The notes below the pieces were generated by a model. That model was not told where the DNA came from and did no database searches. It was given only the letters and a program-made list of their open reading frames with translations. Of a stretch of DNA of 64,000 bases, positions 17,159-29,006 are shown in pieces. Each line of letters begins with the position of its first letter. Within the stretch, counting starts at the first letter, position 1. Origin of the DNA: Gemmatimonadaceae bacterium (lineage in GTDB: Bacteria; Gemmatimonadota; Gemmatimonadetes; Gemmatimonadales; Gemmatimonadaceae); contig DASUHB010000028.1 of the NCBI GenBank assembly GCA_036273715.1, forward strand, positions 124,001 to 188,000, read 5' to 3'. A program made the translations under genes and the position numbers.

Positions 17159-17361
17159 GACCCGCGCCCGCCCGCCTGCGCCGCGTGCTTCGCCTCGCAG
17201 TCGCGACACCGCAGCACGCCGCGAAAACTGCACACCAGGCAGATGAACGTGCCGCAATCCGCGCACGGATACCCTTCCGATGCACGCTCCTCACGGCCGC
17301 ACGCACGGCACATCATTCCATCGTGTTCCTGCGGCGTCGGCAATCCTGACGTATCGGCCAT
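17155..17361 (-). CDS. small zinc-ribbon protein
   Basis: 68 residues with eight cysteines in four CxxC pairs (CRAC, CADC, CLVC, CRDC), enough for two zinc sites. It resembles B-box/ribbon-type modules used for protein contact. First gene of the operon with the unknown protein and the NlpC/P60 peptidase. The ATG has no Shine-Dalgarno; a TACATT box lies 7 bases upstream, suggesting a leaderless message. Confidence 0.75.
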   Translation of the reverse strand: MADTSGLPTPQEHDGMMCRACGREERASEGYPCADCGTFICLVCSFRGVLRCRDCEAKHAAQAGGRGS

Positions 17362-17368
17362 GCTGTCG

Positions 17369-17374
17369 AATGTA
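17369..17374 (-). promoter_or_regulatory. TANNTT -10 box, 7 bases before the zinc-ribbon start
   Basis: Minus strand: TACATT, then CGACAGC, then ATG. It has the same spacing as the boxes at 15679 and 36475. Confidence 0.5.
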
Positions 17375-17428
17375 AGAGAAGACGTCCTTCGGTGAAGACG
17401 CGCACCATGCCGCCTGCGTCCCGTGGAC

Positions 17429-18807
<1,379 letters not shown>

Positions 18808-18808
<1 letters not shown>

Positions 18809-21144
18809 CAGCGTCTCCCCACGCTGCACAACAGATGCGCCACCGTGGGCAGCACGAATGGCTTACTCACGTACGGCCGCTTCGCCGTCTGTAAGAATTC
18901 GCGCGCGGCATCGCTCTCCACATCGCCCGTCGCGAACACGACGCGCTCGGCGAGCTCCGGATCGCGCTCGAGGAGCGTCGCGTACACTTCGTCGCCGGAC
19001 TGATCCGGCATGCGCAGGTCGAGCAGGATGCCGTCATAGCGACGGTCGCGAACCAGCTGCAGTGCTTCGGTTCCCGTCGCCACCGCGTCCACCGTGTGTC
19101 CTTCGCGCTCGAGATAGCGCGTCAGCGCACGGCGGATCGACGATTCGTCGTCCACGATGAGCAGCAGCCGCGGCGCCGCCCGCGACAATGCTTCCTCCGC
19201 GGTCGCGAGGCCGTCGCCGGTCGGCGGCGTCGTGATCGGCAGCTCGATCGCAAACGTTGCGCCGTGTCCAGGAGTGCTCTTCACCGTGATGTGTCCGCCG
19301 TGCTGCCGCACGATGCCATCCGAAATCGACAGGCCTAACCCGGTCCCCTCGCCGATCGCCTTCGTCGTGAAGAACGGATTGAAGATGTGATCCAGCGCAT
19401 CGTGCGGAATGCCGTCCCCCGTGTCCGTCACGCTCGCCACCACGCGGCTCTCCACGCGGCGCGTCGTCAGCGTGATGCGGCGATTGCCATCCACGCTGCG
19501 CAACGCATGCTCGGCATTCGTCAACAGGTTGAGCACCACTTGCTGCAGCTGGAACGAGTCCGCCCACACGAGCGGCAGATCCGGATCGAGCTCCGTCACC
19601 ACTTCGACCTGCTGCGTGCGCAGCACGTACCGCCGCAGCTCGAGCGTGTCGAGGATCACTCGATTGAGATCCGTGCTCGCCCGCTCGGGATCGCGCTGCC
19701 GCGCAAACAGCAGCAGGTTCGACACGATCTTCGCCGCACGCTTCGCTTCCATGTGGATGGTCTCGATCGCATCACGGTCGTCGGGTGCGACGGCAGTCGA
19801 GTTCTCGAGCAGCTGTGCGAACGCCATGATGCCGGCCAACGGATTGTTGAGCTCGTGCGCGACGCCGCTCACCAACTGCCCGACGGCCGCCAGCTTCTCC
19901 CGCTGCAGCAGCTGCGCCGACAGCAGCTTCTCCTCGGTCACGTCGCGCACCAGGCCGAGCACGCCCGCGATGCGTCCGTCTTCCAAAACCGGCGCCGTGA
20001 TGATCGAACCCGTGCGCACCGTGCCGTCCACGTCGCGATACCGGAGCTCGGATCGCTGGCGTCGTCCCGCGAGCGTCGCCTGGAAGAGCGCCTCGGCCGA
20101 CTCGGCCTGTCGCCCTTCGAGAATGGTGCTGAAGCGTACGCCTAACAACTCGGCGCGCGGCCGGCCGCAGGTCCGCTCGAAGCTCCGGTTCACCGACGTG
20201 AATCGCCCGTCGACGTCGAGCGTGAAAATCGCGTCCGGCGCCGTTTCTACGAGGTGCTCATAGCGCGCCTCCGACCGCAGCAGCGCTTCCTCGCGCTCGC
20301 GATCCGCAGTGATGTCGCGCGCAATCCCGAGCACCCCGATCGCCGTTGTGCCCTGGAAGATCGGCGTGTTCGTCATCGACAGCAGCCGGCGATCGCCATC
20401 TTTGCGATAGAGATGACACTCGTAGCGGCGCGCGCGCCCGTCCAACGCATGCTGGAAATGCCGGTCGACGTCCGCGAACTCGTCGGGGTCCAACAGCCAT
20501 CGCGCGCGCCGCCCGAGCAGCTCTTCGCGCGCGTAGCCCGCGATCTCACACGCGGCCCGATTCACCGACGTGAAGCTGCCGTCGGCATCCATCGTGAAAA
20601 TCGCGTCCGTCGCGGTCTCGACGAGGTTGCGGTAGCGCGCCTCGGAACGCGCCACCGCGTCGCGCGCGCGACGCTCGTCCGTCACATCGCGCAGCGACGC
20701 GACGACGCCCGTCACCTGATTGCCTTCGCGCAGCGGCGACGTGCTCACCGACACGGTGCGGAGCTCGCCCGTGCTCCGCAGCACCACCGTCTCGTATCGC
20801 TGCGGCGTTCCGCCCAACGCAGCCGCTTCGAACGCCGACACGGATTCGCGCATCTCCGGCGGCAGCGTGTCCGCGACGCGCATGCCGATGAGCGCGTCGC
20901 GCGGGTACCCGAACAACTGATGCGCAGCCGAGTTCGCGAACGCGATCCGCCGCTCGGGATCGGTGATGAGGATCGCATCGCTCGCCGTCTCGATCACGCG
21001 GCGAGACTGCTCGCTCAGGTAGCTCCGCTCTCGGAGCAGCTCGCGCACCGCCTCCGCTTTGTCCGGCGGCAGGCCGGCGAGCAGCAGCGACTCGTCTGTG
21101 CCCGAAAGCCTCGCTGGCTCGAACCCTTCGGCAACGTTAGTCAT
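18808..21144 (-). CDS. multi-PAS hybrid histidine kinase
   Basis: 778 residues: three PAS domains (about 45-160, 165-285, 290-410), HisKA (GVAHELNNPLAGI), HATPase_c (LNLLTNAEHAL, DTGDGIP, GTGLGLSIS) and a C-terminal receiver (VDDESSI, LLDLRMPD, VSKPFV). No membrane helix, so it is cytoplasmic. PAS 2 and PAS 3 are nearly parallel in sequence (SEARYRNLVETATDAIFTM against SEARYEHLVETAPDAIFTL), which indicates an internal duplication. It is transcribed with the NtrC-like regulator. Confidence 0.92.
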
Positions 21145-21220
21145 ACGACGGCCGTCAGCTGAGAGCGACCTGGGACTCCACGACTCCGACGAATGTGAGC
21201 CCGGGTTGCGGCGGGGTCAA

Positions 21221-22129
21221 TCACGTCCGCGTGGGAACCAGAAACAGCGCCGCACCTGCATCGATCTCGACGTCGAATGGCGTCGCCCCCACCAACTCGC
21301 CATCGGCTTGAACATCTTGCGGCGGATCACACGCCACATGAAAGCTACATCCGGCCCGAAACAGCAATCGGTCCGGCGCATCGAAATGCTTCCGTGCCAT
21401 GCGCCACAGCACCCCAATGGCCTCTCGAGTGTTGGCTGGTGAGTAGAGACACAGATCGAGCCGGCCGTCGTTCGCGCGAATCCCGGGACCGAGCACGAGC
21501 GTGTCACTCAACACGCTCCCGATATTGGCGATCATCACCTCCGCTGCGTCACGCTCCAACGGCTCATTGTCGACGCGTACACGCGCCCGGAACGTCGTGA
21601 AGTCCATCGCCTCGCCAAAGGCCGTCACCGCATAGGCGAGCGGTCCGAACCACCGCTTGGCACGCGGCCACGTGCGTGCGAGCATGCGGACGTCCACGCC
21701 GACGCTCACCGAAAACGCGAACCAGTGAGGCGACGCTCCATGACCCCGCACACATCCCAGGTCAGTTGCGGTCGGCACGCCGTCGAGAACGACGCGCGCC
21801 GCGCCCCTCGCATCCATTGGAATCCCTAACGAACGGGCGACGAGATTCCCCGTTCCTCCGGGCAGAATGCCCACGGGTCGTCCAGAATGCGCCAGCGCCC
21901 CCGCCACTTCTTTGAGTGTCCCGTCTCCGCCCAACACAACCACCCGGTCCACACTGTCCGCGCGAGCGCTGGCGATCTCTGCAGCATGACCCGAACGCTC
22001 CGTCCAGACTTCTTCGACTGCAATGCCGGCCGATTGCAGCACGCCGCGCGCGATCGACACAATGCGCGCGGCGCGCCGCGCGGCCGGATTCACGATGAGG
22101 AGGAACGAGCCTCCGCTCAGAAGCTCCAC
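21221..22129 (-). CDS. diacylglycerol/lipid kinase family protein
   Basis: 302 residues. DAGK catalytic signature: LLIVNPAARR, VVVLGGDGTLKEVAGAL and GILPGGTGNLVARSLGIP, as in YegS/DgkB-type kinases that phosphorylate diacylglycerol or a related lipid at the membrane. The GTG at 22129, 13 bases inside the end of tamB, gives the usual family length; a longer reading to 22321 runs through tamB and is rejected. The operon with tamB and an Omp85 protein suggests a role in envelope lipid handling. Confidence 0.85.
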   Translation of the reverse strand: MELLSGGSFLLIVNPAARRAARIVSIARGVLQSAGIAVEEVWTERSGHAAEIASARADSVDRVVVLGGDGTLKEVAGALAHSGRPVGILPGGTGNLVARSLGIPMDARGAARVVLDGVPTATDLGCVRGHGASPHWFAFSVSVGVDVRMLARTWPRAKRWFGPLAYAVTAFGEAMDFTTFRARVRVDNEPLERDAAEVMIANIGSVLSDTLVLGPGIRANDGRLDLCLYSPANTREAIGVLWRMARKHFDAPDRLLFRAGCSFHVACDPPQDVQADGELVGATPFDVEIDAGAALFLVPTRT

Positions 22130-25100
22130 TCGCGGAAGAGATCGATGCCGTACTGTGGCGGCCGACTGCCGATCGATGTCAGTCCCGGGTGACACAGCAG
22201 CGCCGCCGACGATGGCTCGATGCTCGCTTGCAGCGAGTACCCATCCGCGAGACGCTGTTCGACGGTCAGGCCCAACGACTGACCGAACGAGATTCCCGAC
22301 TGCTGACCCGAGAGCCCGCACAAGCCGGCGTTCACGGTCACGAACGTCTTGTTGCCCAACTGCTTGCCCACGCCGATGCGCGTTCCGGAAAGAAAGCCCG
22401 TCGTCGCGCCCGTGGTCGGATCGTTCGTGCTGCCGGTCTGCACCTGCACGTAGTCGATGAATCCGATTTGATCCGCAAGCGCACGCTCGAGCACCGCACC
22501 GACGCTCGGCAGCAGCGCCGCGGCGACTTGCTGCAATACGGGATTCGTCGTCTGGTCGGGGTTGGTCGAGAACGATGGTTGGCCGAACACGAGATAGCTC
22601 AGGATCTCCGTGTTGGACAATTGGAATCGCGAGTTGCTGGTCAGGTCGAGCTGCGGATTCGTCGGCGTGCCGCTGATGTGCGCGATGAGCTTCACGTCGT
22701 CCGCCACCTGCCGGCTCGGCTGACGAACGGTATACGTGGCCCAGATGCTCAGCTCCGGCGGAATGTGCGGATCGCCGTAGAACGTCACCGATCCGCTGTC
22801 CACCTGGAACGTGCGCTGCACGACGCCGAGGTCGAGGCGGTAGGTGCCGCGGCTTACGCGCAGCACGCCGCTCTCGTAGCGCTGCGTGCCCGCCTTGGCC
22901 AGCGTCATGCTGCCTAACAACTTGATGTTGGCTTCCTCGGAACGGAGCCAGACGTCGTCGCCCACGCGCACGGCAAAGCTCGGGATGCTGAGACGTGTCA
23001 CCAAACTATCGAGCAGCGGATTGGCCTCGAGCAGACTCCGATTCTGCACGAGGTTGGTGTCGACGATCGTGTACGCTTCCGGGTCGTTCAGATTGACGAC
23101 CTGTTTGCGATAGATGTCCGAGATGTACAGGTTGCCCTTGTCGACGGTCATGTCGCCCTGCAGCACAGGTTGCTCGAAGGTGCCCGTGAGCTGCATCGCG
23201 CCCGTCACCTGCAGTTGCGCAAAGCCGCGCTTGTCGATCGCCTGAAAGCTCCGCGCACTCAGCGTCAACCCGAAGCCGAGCGTTTGCACGTCGCGCCAGT
23301 TCGGCACCGCGAAACCGCCGGTGAGGCTCACGCGGCTGCCGCCGATGCCCGGACTCTCCGCCGTGAACGTGTCGACGCGAACGCTGTCGGCGGTGAACGC
23401 GACCTTCGCGCGGATGCCGGTCAGCTGCACGCCGATGCGCGGCAGTCCCACCGATCCGGCGTTGACGCGCATCGCGCCTTCCACGGTGGGATGCAGAATC
23501 GTGCCGCCGATGTTGAGCAGCGTCGACGCGGTCCCGGCGCCGTTGGCGAAGTCGGGCGAGATGGCGTTGAGCAGCGACAGGTCCACGCTGTCGGCGCGGA
23601 TCTGCCCGCTCAACGAGTCGTGCAGCAGGCGCTGGTTCACGCGCTCGAGCGCCAGGTCCACCGGCACAGTCGCCGTCGCGGTGAGCACCACCGTGTCCTT
23701 GCGGTACAGCTCGAGCTTCGCGCCTAACTTGCGCGATGCGTAGTCGCCGGCCAGGGTCGCGTAGGGCACGTGCACGTCGCCCAGCTGGGCGTCGGTGAAC
23801 CGGCTCGTCCCGTGCATCACCGGATGCTCGCGCGCGCCGCTCATCGTGAAATCGAACGTCGTCGTGCCGCCTAACGGACGTGTCGTCTGAAGCAGCGTGC
23901 CCACGTCGGCCAGCGCCAGGCTGTCCCCCGTCACCTCGGCGTCGATGGCTTCATGCGCCGGGATCGTCCCCCGCACGCGGAGTACGCCGCCCGCCGTGCT
24001 CCGCATCACCGCCGTGTCGATCGCCAGGCCGCCGCTGTCCTCGACGATGTGCGCCGGCCGCTCGAGGTGCCAGGCGTGATCCTTGAGCGTGGCGCCGGCC
24101 GTGTCGACCGTGAGATGGAGCGCGCTCGAATCGCGCGCGAACGCAACCCGCGCCCCCGCGCGATACGCGCCGCGCTCGGAGTCCGCCACCACCACGAGTC
24201 CGATCGATCCCGAAGACCGATCCGCCAGTACCACCGAGCCGAAAATGCTGTCCAGCCGAATGTTCGCGATCATCACGCTGTCCATGGCGCCGGCCATCAT
24301 CCCCGCCGGCGCGTGCGGCAGGCCGTGAACCGCGTACGAGCCGCTCACGTGATGAATCTCGTTGTCACCGTAGGCGATGCTCTGGCCCGTCACGGTGCCG
24401 TGCGTTTCGAGCGTGTCGATGGATCCGGTGAGCACGCCCACCCCGTGCAGCGTACCGCTCAGCACGTCCTCGATCGCCGTGGAATCGGCCGTCGTATCGG
24501 GCTGGCCATCGCCGGTGGTCGCGGCCACGGAGATGCCGAGCAGCGGCGCCAGCGCGCCTAACGAATCGACGTCCACGACGTACGACAGCGAGTCCGGCGT
24601 CTGCGGCCGCAACCCGATCGCGCCCTTGGCCGTCGCGCGCAGCAGATCGGTCGCGACCGCCATCGAATCCACGCGCATCCGCCCGTCGCCGAACGCGAGC
24701 GACGCCGTCGAACGTCGCACATCGATCGAGTCGACGCGCGACGAATCGAGCATCACCGATGCCGTGCCGACGAGGTTCGCCACCGAATCGCCGTGCACGT
24801 CGGCCGTCATCGTCCCGGTAATGCGCGCCGGCATGAGCGTGGTGTCCGCGAGCAGCATCGGCACGTCGAGATCGTGCGCCGTGAACGTGGCTTTGGCGCC
24901 GTACGTCGGCGGCTCCAGGTTGAACACCCCATCCGCGCCGAATGCGCCGGCCGGCCCGACGAGCTCCGTATGCAACTCGAGGTCCGAGGTCGTGCCGCGC
25001 GCCACGAGCGGACCCGAGTACGTGTCGCGGAATTTGAGTCCTGGATACGAGCGCGCGAGCGTCGTGAACGAAAGCGGCGAGGCCATGAGGTCGACGTCGA

Positions 25101-26682
25101 ACGCCGTCGTCGTGCCGTACGTGACGCGCCCGCGTCCCGTCACGTGTGTCGGCGGCGCCGGACCGTCGTGCTGCGTGAGATCCGCGTCGCTGAACCGCAC
25201 GTCGGTCCACACCGAATCCAGCGTCGCCGTCCCGCTGATCGTGCCGCCTAACTTCGCAAACGACGGAAAGAGATAATGGATGGTGCGCAGATCGAGCGAT
25301 GCCAGCGTCACGTGCAAGCCGAGAAACGTCGCCTGCGACGGCTTGAGAATGTCCAGCGCGCCGCCGGATGCATCCAGCGTCGTCACCGCGCCGGGAACGT
25401 GCGCGTCGTGAAATTCGAGATGCGCGTCGTCCACGTCGAACCGGGTGAGCGGACCGCCGCGCGCGCGCACCGCCCCCGTGAACTGCCCCTGCCAATCCAC
25501 CGGAAACGGGCCGCCGTTGAATTGGCGCAGGAGATCGAAGTCGAGCGGCGACACGGTGACCGCCAGGTCCTTCACTCCCAACACAGGCCCGCCCACCGCA
25601 AACGTCATCGTGCCCTGGAGCCGCGACCGCGTGGTGTGCACGTCCATGTCGCTCAGCACGTAATCCAGCACGTGCAAGTTGAGCTCGTTGTGAATCGTTA
25701 GGCGCAAGTGCCCGCCCCCCGTGTGCGGCAGCGTCGGATACACCCACGCCACGTCCGCCAGCGAGACGGAATCGGCCGTCACGTGCACGTCGTATCGCGT
25801 TGGTATGTCGCCGCCCCACCACACTTTGGCGGTGGCCGATCCCGTGGACCCGGGCAGGTCGAAGTGGCGCATCGACAGCCACACCGAGTCGCCGCGAATC
25901 GTCACCGGCCCCGTCGCATGACGCACACGGAACGGCGGATCATTGATGTCGACGTCGAGCGACGCCACCTGCACGTACCGCCCGCTGCTGTCCGGGTCCG
26001 CAAGGCGCACGTTAGGCGCCGACAACTCGAGATGCGTGAACAGGCGCGTTTGCTTGACGCCCTCGCTCGTGCGCCGGATGATGCGCGACGTATCGCGCAG
26101 CGCCACGCGGGTCGCGCTGTCGCGCCGCGCGCCGTGCAACGAGTCCGGCGCATCCCACGGCTCGGTGAGGATCACCGTCCCGTCGTGGATCGTCACCGAC
26201 GACATCGTGATGTAATCGCCGAACCGCAGCTCTTGCGGCCGGGGCACCCGCCGCGCGCCAGGCTTGGGCGGCGGCCCGCCCGGAAAGATGTGCTGGAAGT
26301 TCCAGGAGTGATCTGCGTGCCGCCGCAGATTGATCACGGGCCGCTCGAGATACACGGACGACAACCGGATCCGCTTGTCCACCAGATCGCGCAGGTCGTA
26401 GTGCAGCTTGACCGGCCCCGACGTCACGAACGACGAATCCTCGGCATCGCGGATGGACAACGAGTCGATCGTGAATCCACTCAGGAGATTCCCGCCTAAC
26501 CGGCCGATGTACATCGAGCCGTTGCCGTGCAGCGCCGTCGCCAGCGTCTGCTGCACGTAGGTGCGCACCCACGCGCGGCCCATGTCGGTCTGCGTGAGCG
26601 CGAGCAGCACGCCGGCGATCACCACCCCGACGAACAGCAGCAAACCCGCGCTCGCGATCGCGACCAGCCGGCGGCGCGTCAT
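22117..26682 (-). CDS. tamB: translocation and assembly module protein TamB
   Basis: 1521 residues. One N-terminal membrane helix (about 8-31) anchors a very long periplasmic beta-rich region, ending in a DUF490/TamB C-terminal domain (about 1180-1521; motifs such as GNLYISDIY, YRLDLGVVQRTF, NTEILSYLVFG) and a final aromatic residue (EWSF). TamB-like proteins bridge the envelope and carry phospholipids or help Omp85-dependent assembly. The gene starts 2 bases after the Omp85 stop and is clearly in its operon. Confidence 0.92.
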   Translation of the reverse strand: MTRRRLVAIASAGLLLFVGVVIAGVLLALTQTDMGRAWVRTYVQQTLATALHGNGSMYIGRLGGNLLSGFTIDSLSIRDAEDSSFVTSGPVKLHYDLRDLVDKRIRLSSVYLERPVINLRRHADHSWNFQHIFPGGPPPKPGARRVPRPQELRFGDYITMSSVTIHDGTVILTEPWDAPDSLHGARRDSATRVALRDTSRIIRRTSEGVKQTRLFTHLELSAPNVRLADPDSSGRYVQVASLDVDINDPPFRVRHATGPVTIRGDSVWLSMRHFDLPGSTGSATAKVWWGGDIPTRYDVHVTADSVSLADVAWVYPTLPHTGGGHLRLTIHNELNLHVLDYVLSDMDVHTTRSRLQGTMTFAVGGPVLGVKDLAVTVSPLDFDLLRQFNGGPFPVDWQGQFTGAVRARGGPLTRFDVDDAHLEFHDAHVPGAVTTLDASGGALDILKPSQATFLGLHVTLASLDLRTIHYLFPSFAKLGGTISGTATLDSVWTDVRFSDADLTQHDGPAPPTHVTGRGRVTYGTTTAFDVDLMASPLSFTTLARSYPGLKFRDTYSGPLVARGTTSDLELHTELVGPAGAFGADGVFNLEPPTYGAKATFTAHDLDVPMLLADTTLMPARITGTMTADVHGDSVANLVGTASVMLDSSRVDSIDVRRSTASLAFGDGRMRVDSMAVATDLLRATAKGAIGLRPQTPDSLSYVVDVDSLGALAPLLGISVAATTGDGQPDTTADSTAIEDVLSGTLHGVGVLTGSIDTLETHGTVTGQSIAYGDNEIHHVSGSYAVHGLPHAPAGMMAGAMDSVMIANIRLDSIFGSVVLADRSSGSIGLVVVADSERGAYRAGARVAFARDSSALHLTVDTAGATLKDHAWHLERPAHIVEDSGGLAIDTAVMRSTAGGVLRVRGTIPAHEAIDAEVTGDSLALADVGTLLQTTRPLGGTTTFDFTMSGAREHPVMHGTSRFTDAQLGDVHVPYATLAGDYASRKLGAKLELYRKDTVVLTATATVPVDLALERVNQRLLHDSLSGQIRADSVDLSLLNAISPDFANGAGTASTLLNIGGTILHPTVEGAMRVNAGSVGLPRIGVQLTGIRAKVAFTADSVRVDTFTAESPGIGGSRVSLTGGFAVPNWRDVQTLGFGLTLSARSFQAIDKRGFAQLQVTGAMQLTGTFEQPVLQGDMTVDKGNLYISDIYRKQVVNLNDPEAYTIVDTNLVQNRSLLEANPLLDSLVTRLSIPSFAVRVGDDVWLRSEEANIKLLGSMTLAKAGTQRYESGVLRVSRGTYRLDLGVVQRTFQVDSGSVTFYGDPHIPPELSIWATYTVRQPSRQVADDVKLIAHISGTPTNPQLDLTSNSRFQLSNTEILSYLVFGQPSFSTNPDQTTNPVLQQVAAALLPSVGAVLERALADQIGFIDYVQVQTGSTNDPTTGATTGFLSGTRIGVGKQLGNKTFVTVNAGLCGLSGQQSGISFGQSLGLTVEQRLADGYSLQASIEPSSAALLCHPGLTSIGSRPPQYGIDLFREWSF

Positions 26683-26683
26683 G

Positions 26684-28891
26684 CTAGAACGCCTGACCGA
26701 TGCTGAAGTTGAACGTCAGCCGGCTGAAGAACGAACCGGTTTGCACCGGACGGAACGTCGACGGGCAGTCCACGCCGGGCACCACCACGCCGCGATCGAA
26801 TGGATTGTGCGGACTCACGCACCGCAGCGCGTCGCTCGACTGGTCCACGAAATACACCGAGCCCAGCGACGACTGATACGGATTGTACGCCACGTCCACC
26901 CGGAACGGCCCGACGAACGAATTGACGCGCACCCCGATCCCTGGCGTTAGGCGCACACCACCCAGGCTCACGTGGTCCGTCGGCCGGTTCCAGACCAGGC
27001 CCGCATCCACGAACCCCGCCAGCTGCACGAGGTCGCGCAAGAACGGCGACGGCGTCCGCAGCTCCAGATTGCCCACCAACATCGTGTTGCCGCCCGTCGG
27101 CGAGAATTGCAGAATTCTCGCCGAGTCGTTGGCCGTGTACACGTGCCGCCCCGCCAACACCGTGTCCCGCACGCTCGTCGAGTCTACGATGTACACCAGC
27201 GGGCCTAACAAGTTCTGGCTGTAGCCGCGCACCGAGTTCGGACCGCCCGCATACAGCCGCTCCTCCGGCGGCACGAAGTCCGTCGCCGCGTTCGTCGAAA
27301 AACCGCTGAACACGCCGGCCAGCTCGACCCGCGCCGCCAGCACCGTCTTCCCGCCGAGACTCTTGTAAAACGACGCGTCGCCCTCGGCGCGCGTGAAACG
27401 CGACGCCCCCGCCGTGTCCAGACTCGTCGTCCCGCTCCTCAGCACGAGCTGCAACATCGATCCGCGCGATGGATCGAGCACGTTGTTCGTCCGGTCGCGC
27501 ACGAGCGTCGCGCTCAACACCTGCAAGCTGCTGTTCTGCTGCAACCGATCGATGTCGGCCAGACTGCACCGGTTGAAGATCTGACAGAACACCGCCGGGT
27601 CAGCTTTCGTTCGCCCGTACTCCAGCTGATACCCGAGCGTGAGCGGCAGACCCGCCCGCAGATCGCGTGGCTGCAGATCGCGCGTCACTTGCGCGAGCGC
27701 ACCGATGGGCGTGTATCGCACGTACGTCCGAAACTCGGACGTCCGTTCGCTGAAGACCGTGAGCGATGGAATGTTTCTGGGACCAAACAGCGAGGGCAGC
27801 CGCAGCGTCGCGCCGGCGTAATAGTTGACGAGATTGCTGAACGCCGTGTCCTGCCGCACGCTCGACGGACACAGCGCGATGTGCGAGAGCCGGGCGTTGA
27901 GCTCCAGCCACTGCGCCCCGCCGAAGAAATTGCGGTCGGTGAGCCGGCCTTGTGTGCGCGCGCAGTCGAGCGACGCCCATCCGATGCCCAGCCGCATCGT
28001 CTTCATCAGTCCTTCGGCCACGAACACGCGCACCGTGAGCGACGTGTCGTTAGGCTGCAGGCTGTCCGGCAGCAGCTCGACGTCCACGTGGTTGTACGTC
28101 TCCAGCGCGTAAAGATCGCGCTGCGACCGCAGCAGGTCGCGCTGGCGGAAGAGGTCGCCCGTGTTGATCGACAGCAGATCGTGCACGGTCTCCGTGTCGA
28201 TCGCTGGCTTCTCTCCTTGTTTGTTGGCCTCGGCCTGGATGTCGATCCTCCCGATGTGCGCGATTTTGCCGGGGAGGAACGTCAGATTGACCACCGCCCG
28301 GTTGGCGGCTTCGTCCACCTCGATGTCGCGCAGTGGATCGGTCGCGTGCGCGTAGCCGTTGTTCAGCAGCCGCGTGACGGTGGTGTCGATCACCGCCAGC
28401 AGCGTGTCGCGATCGTAAATGCCCCCGCGCAGATGGTCGAGTGGCCGGATGAGGCGCTCGCGCAGCCGGGAGGGCACCGAGTCGAGACCGGCCACCGTCA
28501 GCGAATCGATGAGCACCGGCGGCCCTTCGACGATCTGAAACATCACCGACACCGCGCTCGTGCCGTTAGGCGAGATGTGCGGCGTCGCCTGCGTGTGGTA
28601 GTAGCCGTGCTGGCGGTACAGCAGCCGCAGCCGGAGCCCGTCGCGCGCCACCTCGAGCGTGTCCAGACAATGCTCGGCGCCAATCGGAATGTGCAGCACC
28701 CGCCGAAACCAGCTCGACGGCGTCGTGACGATGGCGTTGCTCAGCTGGCTGTCGGAGAAGTGGTCGTTCCCTTCGAACGACAAGCTTCGAATCTGCAGAT
28801 TCCCGGGACCGGCGCCGCTACACGAGAGGTCTTGCGCAGGCAGTGGTCGCGCGAGCACGACGAGCGCGAGCGCGAGTACGAGCCGCCGCAT
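26684..28891 (-). CDS. Omp85 outer-membrane protein (BamA/TamA family)
   Basis: 735 residues. Signal peptide (...ARPLPAQ), three or more POTRA-like repeats (about 32-320, for example IRSLSFEGNDHFSDSQL and IGRIDIQAEAN), then a 16-strand barrel with the conserved loop motif GGPNSVRGY near residue 570 and a terminal aromatic signal (FNFSIGQAF). Omp85 proteins insert beta-barrels. Pairing with tamB points to a TamA-like role, though a BamA function cannot be excluded from sequence alone. Confidence 0.9.
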   Translation of the reverse strand: MRRLVLALALVVLARPLPAQDLSCSGAGPGNLQIRSLSFEGNDHFSDSQLSNAIVTTPSSWFRRVLHIPIGAEHCLDTLEVARDGLRLRLLYRQHGYYHTQATPHISPNGTSAVSVMFQIVEGPPVLIDSLTVAGLDSVPSRLRERLIRPLDHLRGGIYDRDTLLAVIDTTVTRLLNNGYAHATDPLRDIEVDEAANRAVVNLTFLPGKIAHIGRIDIQAEANKQGEKPAIDTETVHDLLSINTGDLFRQRDLLRSQRDLYALETYNHVDVELLPDSLQPNDTSLTVRVFVAEGLMKTMRLGIGWASLDCARTQGRLTDRNFFGGAQWLELNARLSHIALCPSSVRQDTAFSNLVNYYAGATLRLPSLFGPRNIPSLTVFSERTSEFRTYVRYTPIGALAQVTRDLQPRDLRAGLPLTLGYQLEYGRTKADPAVFCQIFNRCSLADIDRLQQNSSLQVLSATLVRDRTNNVLDPSRGSMLQLVLRSGTTSLDTAGASRFTRAEGDASFYKSLGGKTVLAARVELAGVFSGFSTNAATDFVPPEERLYAGGPNSVRGYSQNLLGPLVYIVDSTSVRDTVLAGRHVYTANDSARILQFSPTGGNTMLVGNLELRTPSPFLRDLVQLAGFVDAGLVWNRPTDHVSLGGVRLTPGIGVRVNSFVGPFRVDVAYNPYQSSLGSVYFVDQSSDALRCVSPHNPFDRGVVVPGVDCPSTFRPVQTGSFFSRLTFNFSIGQAF

Positions 28892-28935
28892 CAGGCGTGA
28901 GACGCCCCGACGACAAAAATCGACTGAACGACAAC

Positions 28936-28956
28936 GGCCCGCCGTGATCGGCGGCC
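28936..28956. terminator. GC-rich hairpin between the GGDEF gene and the Omp85 gene
   Basis: GGCCCGCCG, loop TGAT, CGGCGGCC in the 115-base gap. It lies downstream of the GGDEF stop on the minus strand, but no T tract follows directly, so termination is only possible. Confidence 0.3.
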
Positions 28957-29006
28957 GACGCGCGTTGCTCGCATGTTCGCTCTCGTTGCCTTACGATCCG
29001 CTTTCA

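Noticed and set aside
16872-17306. N-terminal extension of the NlpC/P60 protein by about 145 codons
   Set aside because: It is Arg/Ala-rich without domain pattern and overlaps two better supported small genes; a GTG at 16871 gives a normal protein.
22130-22321. Extension of the lipid kinase to 22321
   Set aside because: It runs in a different frame through the conserved end of tamB and adds nothing resembling the family.
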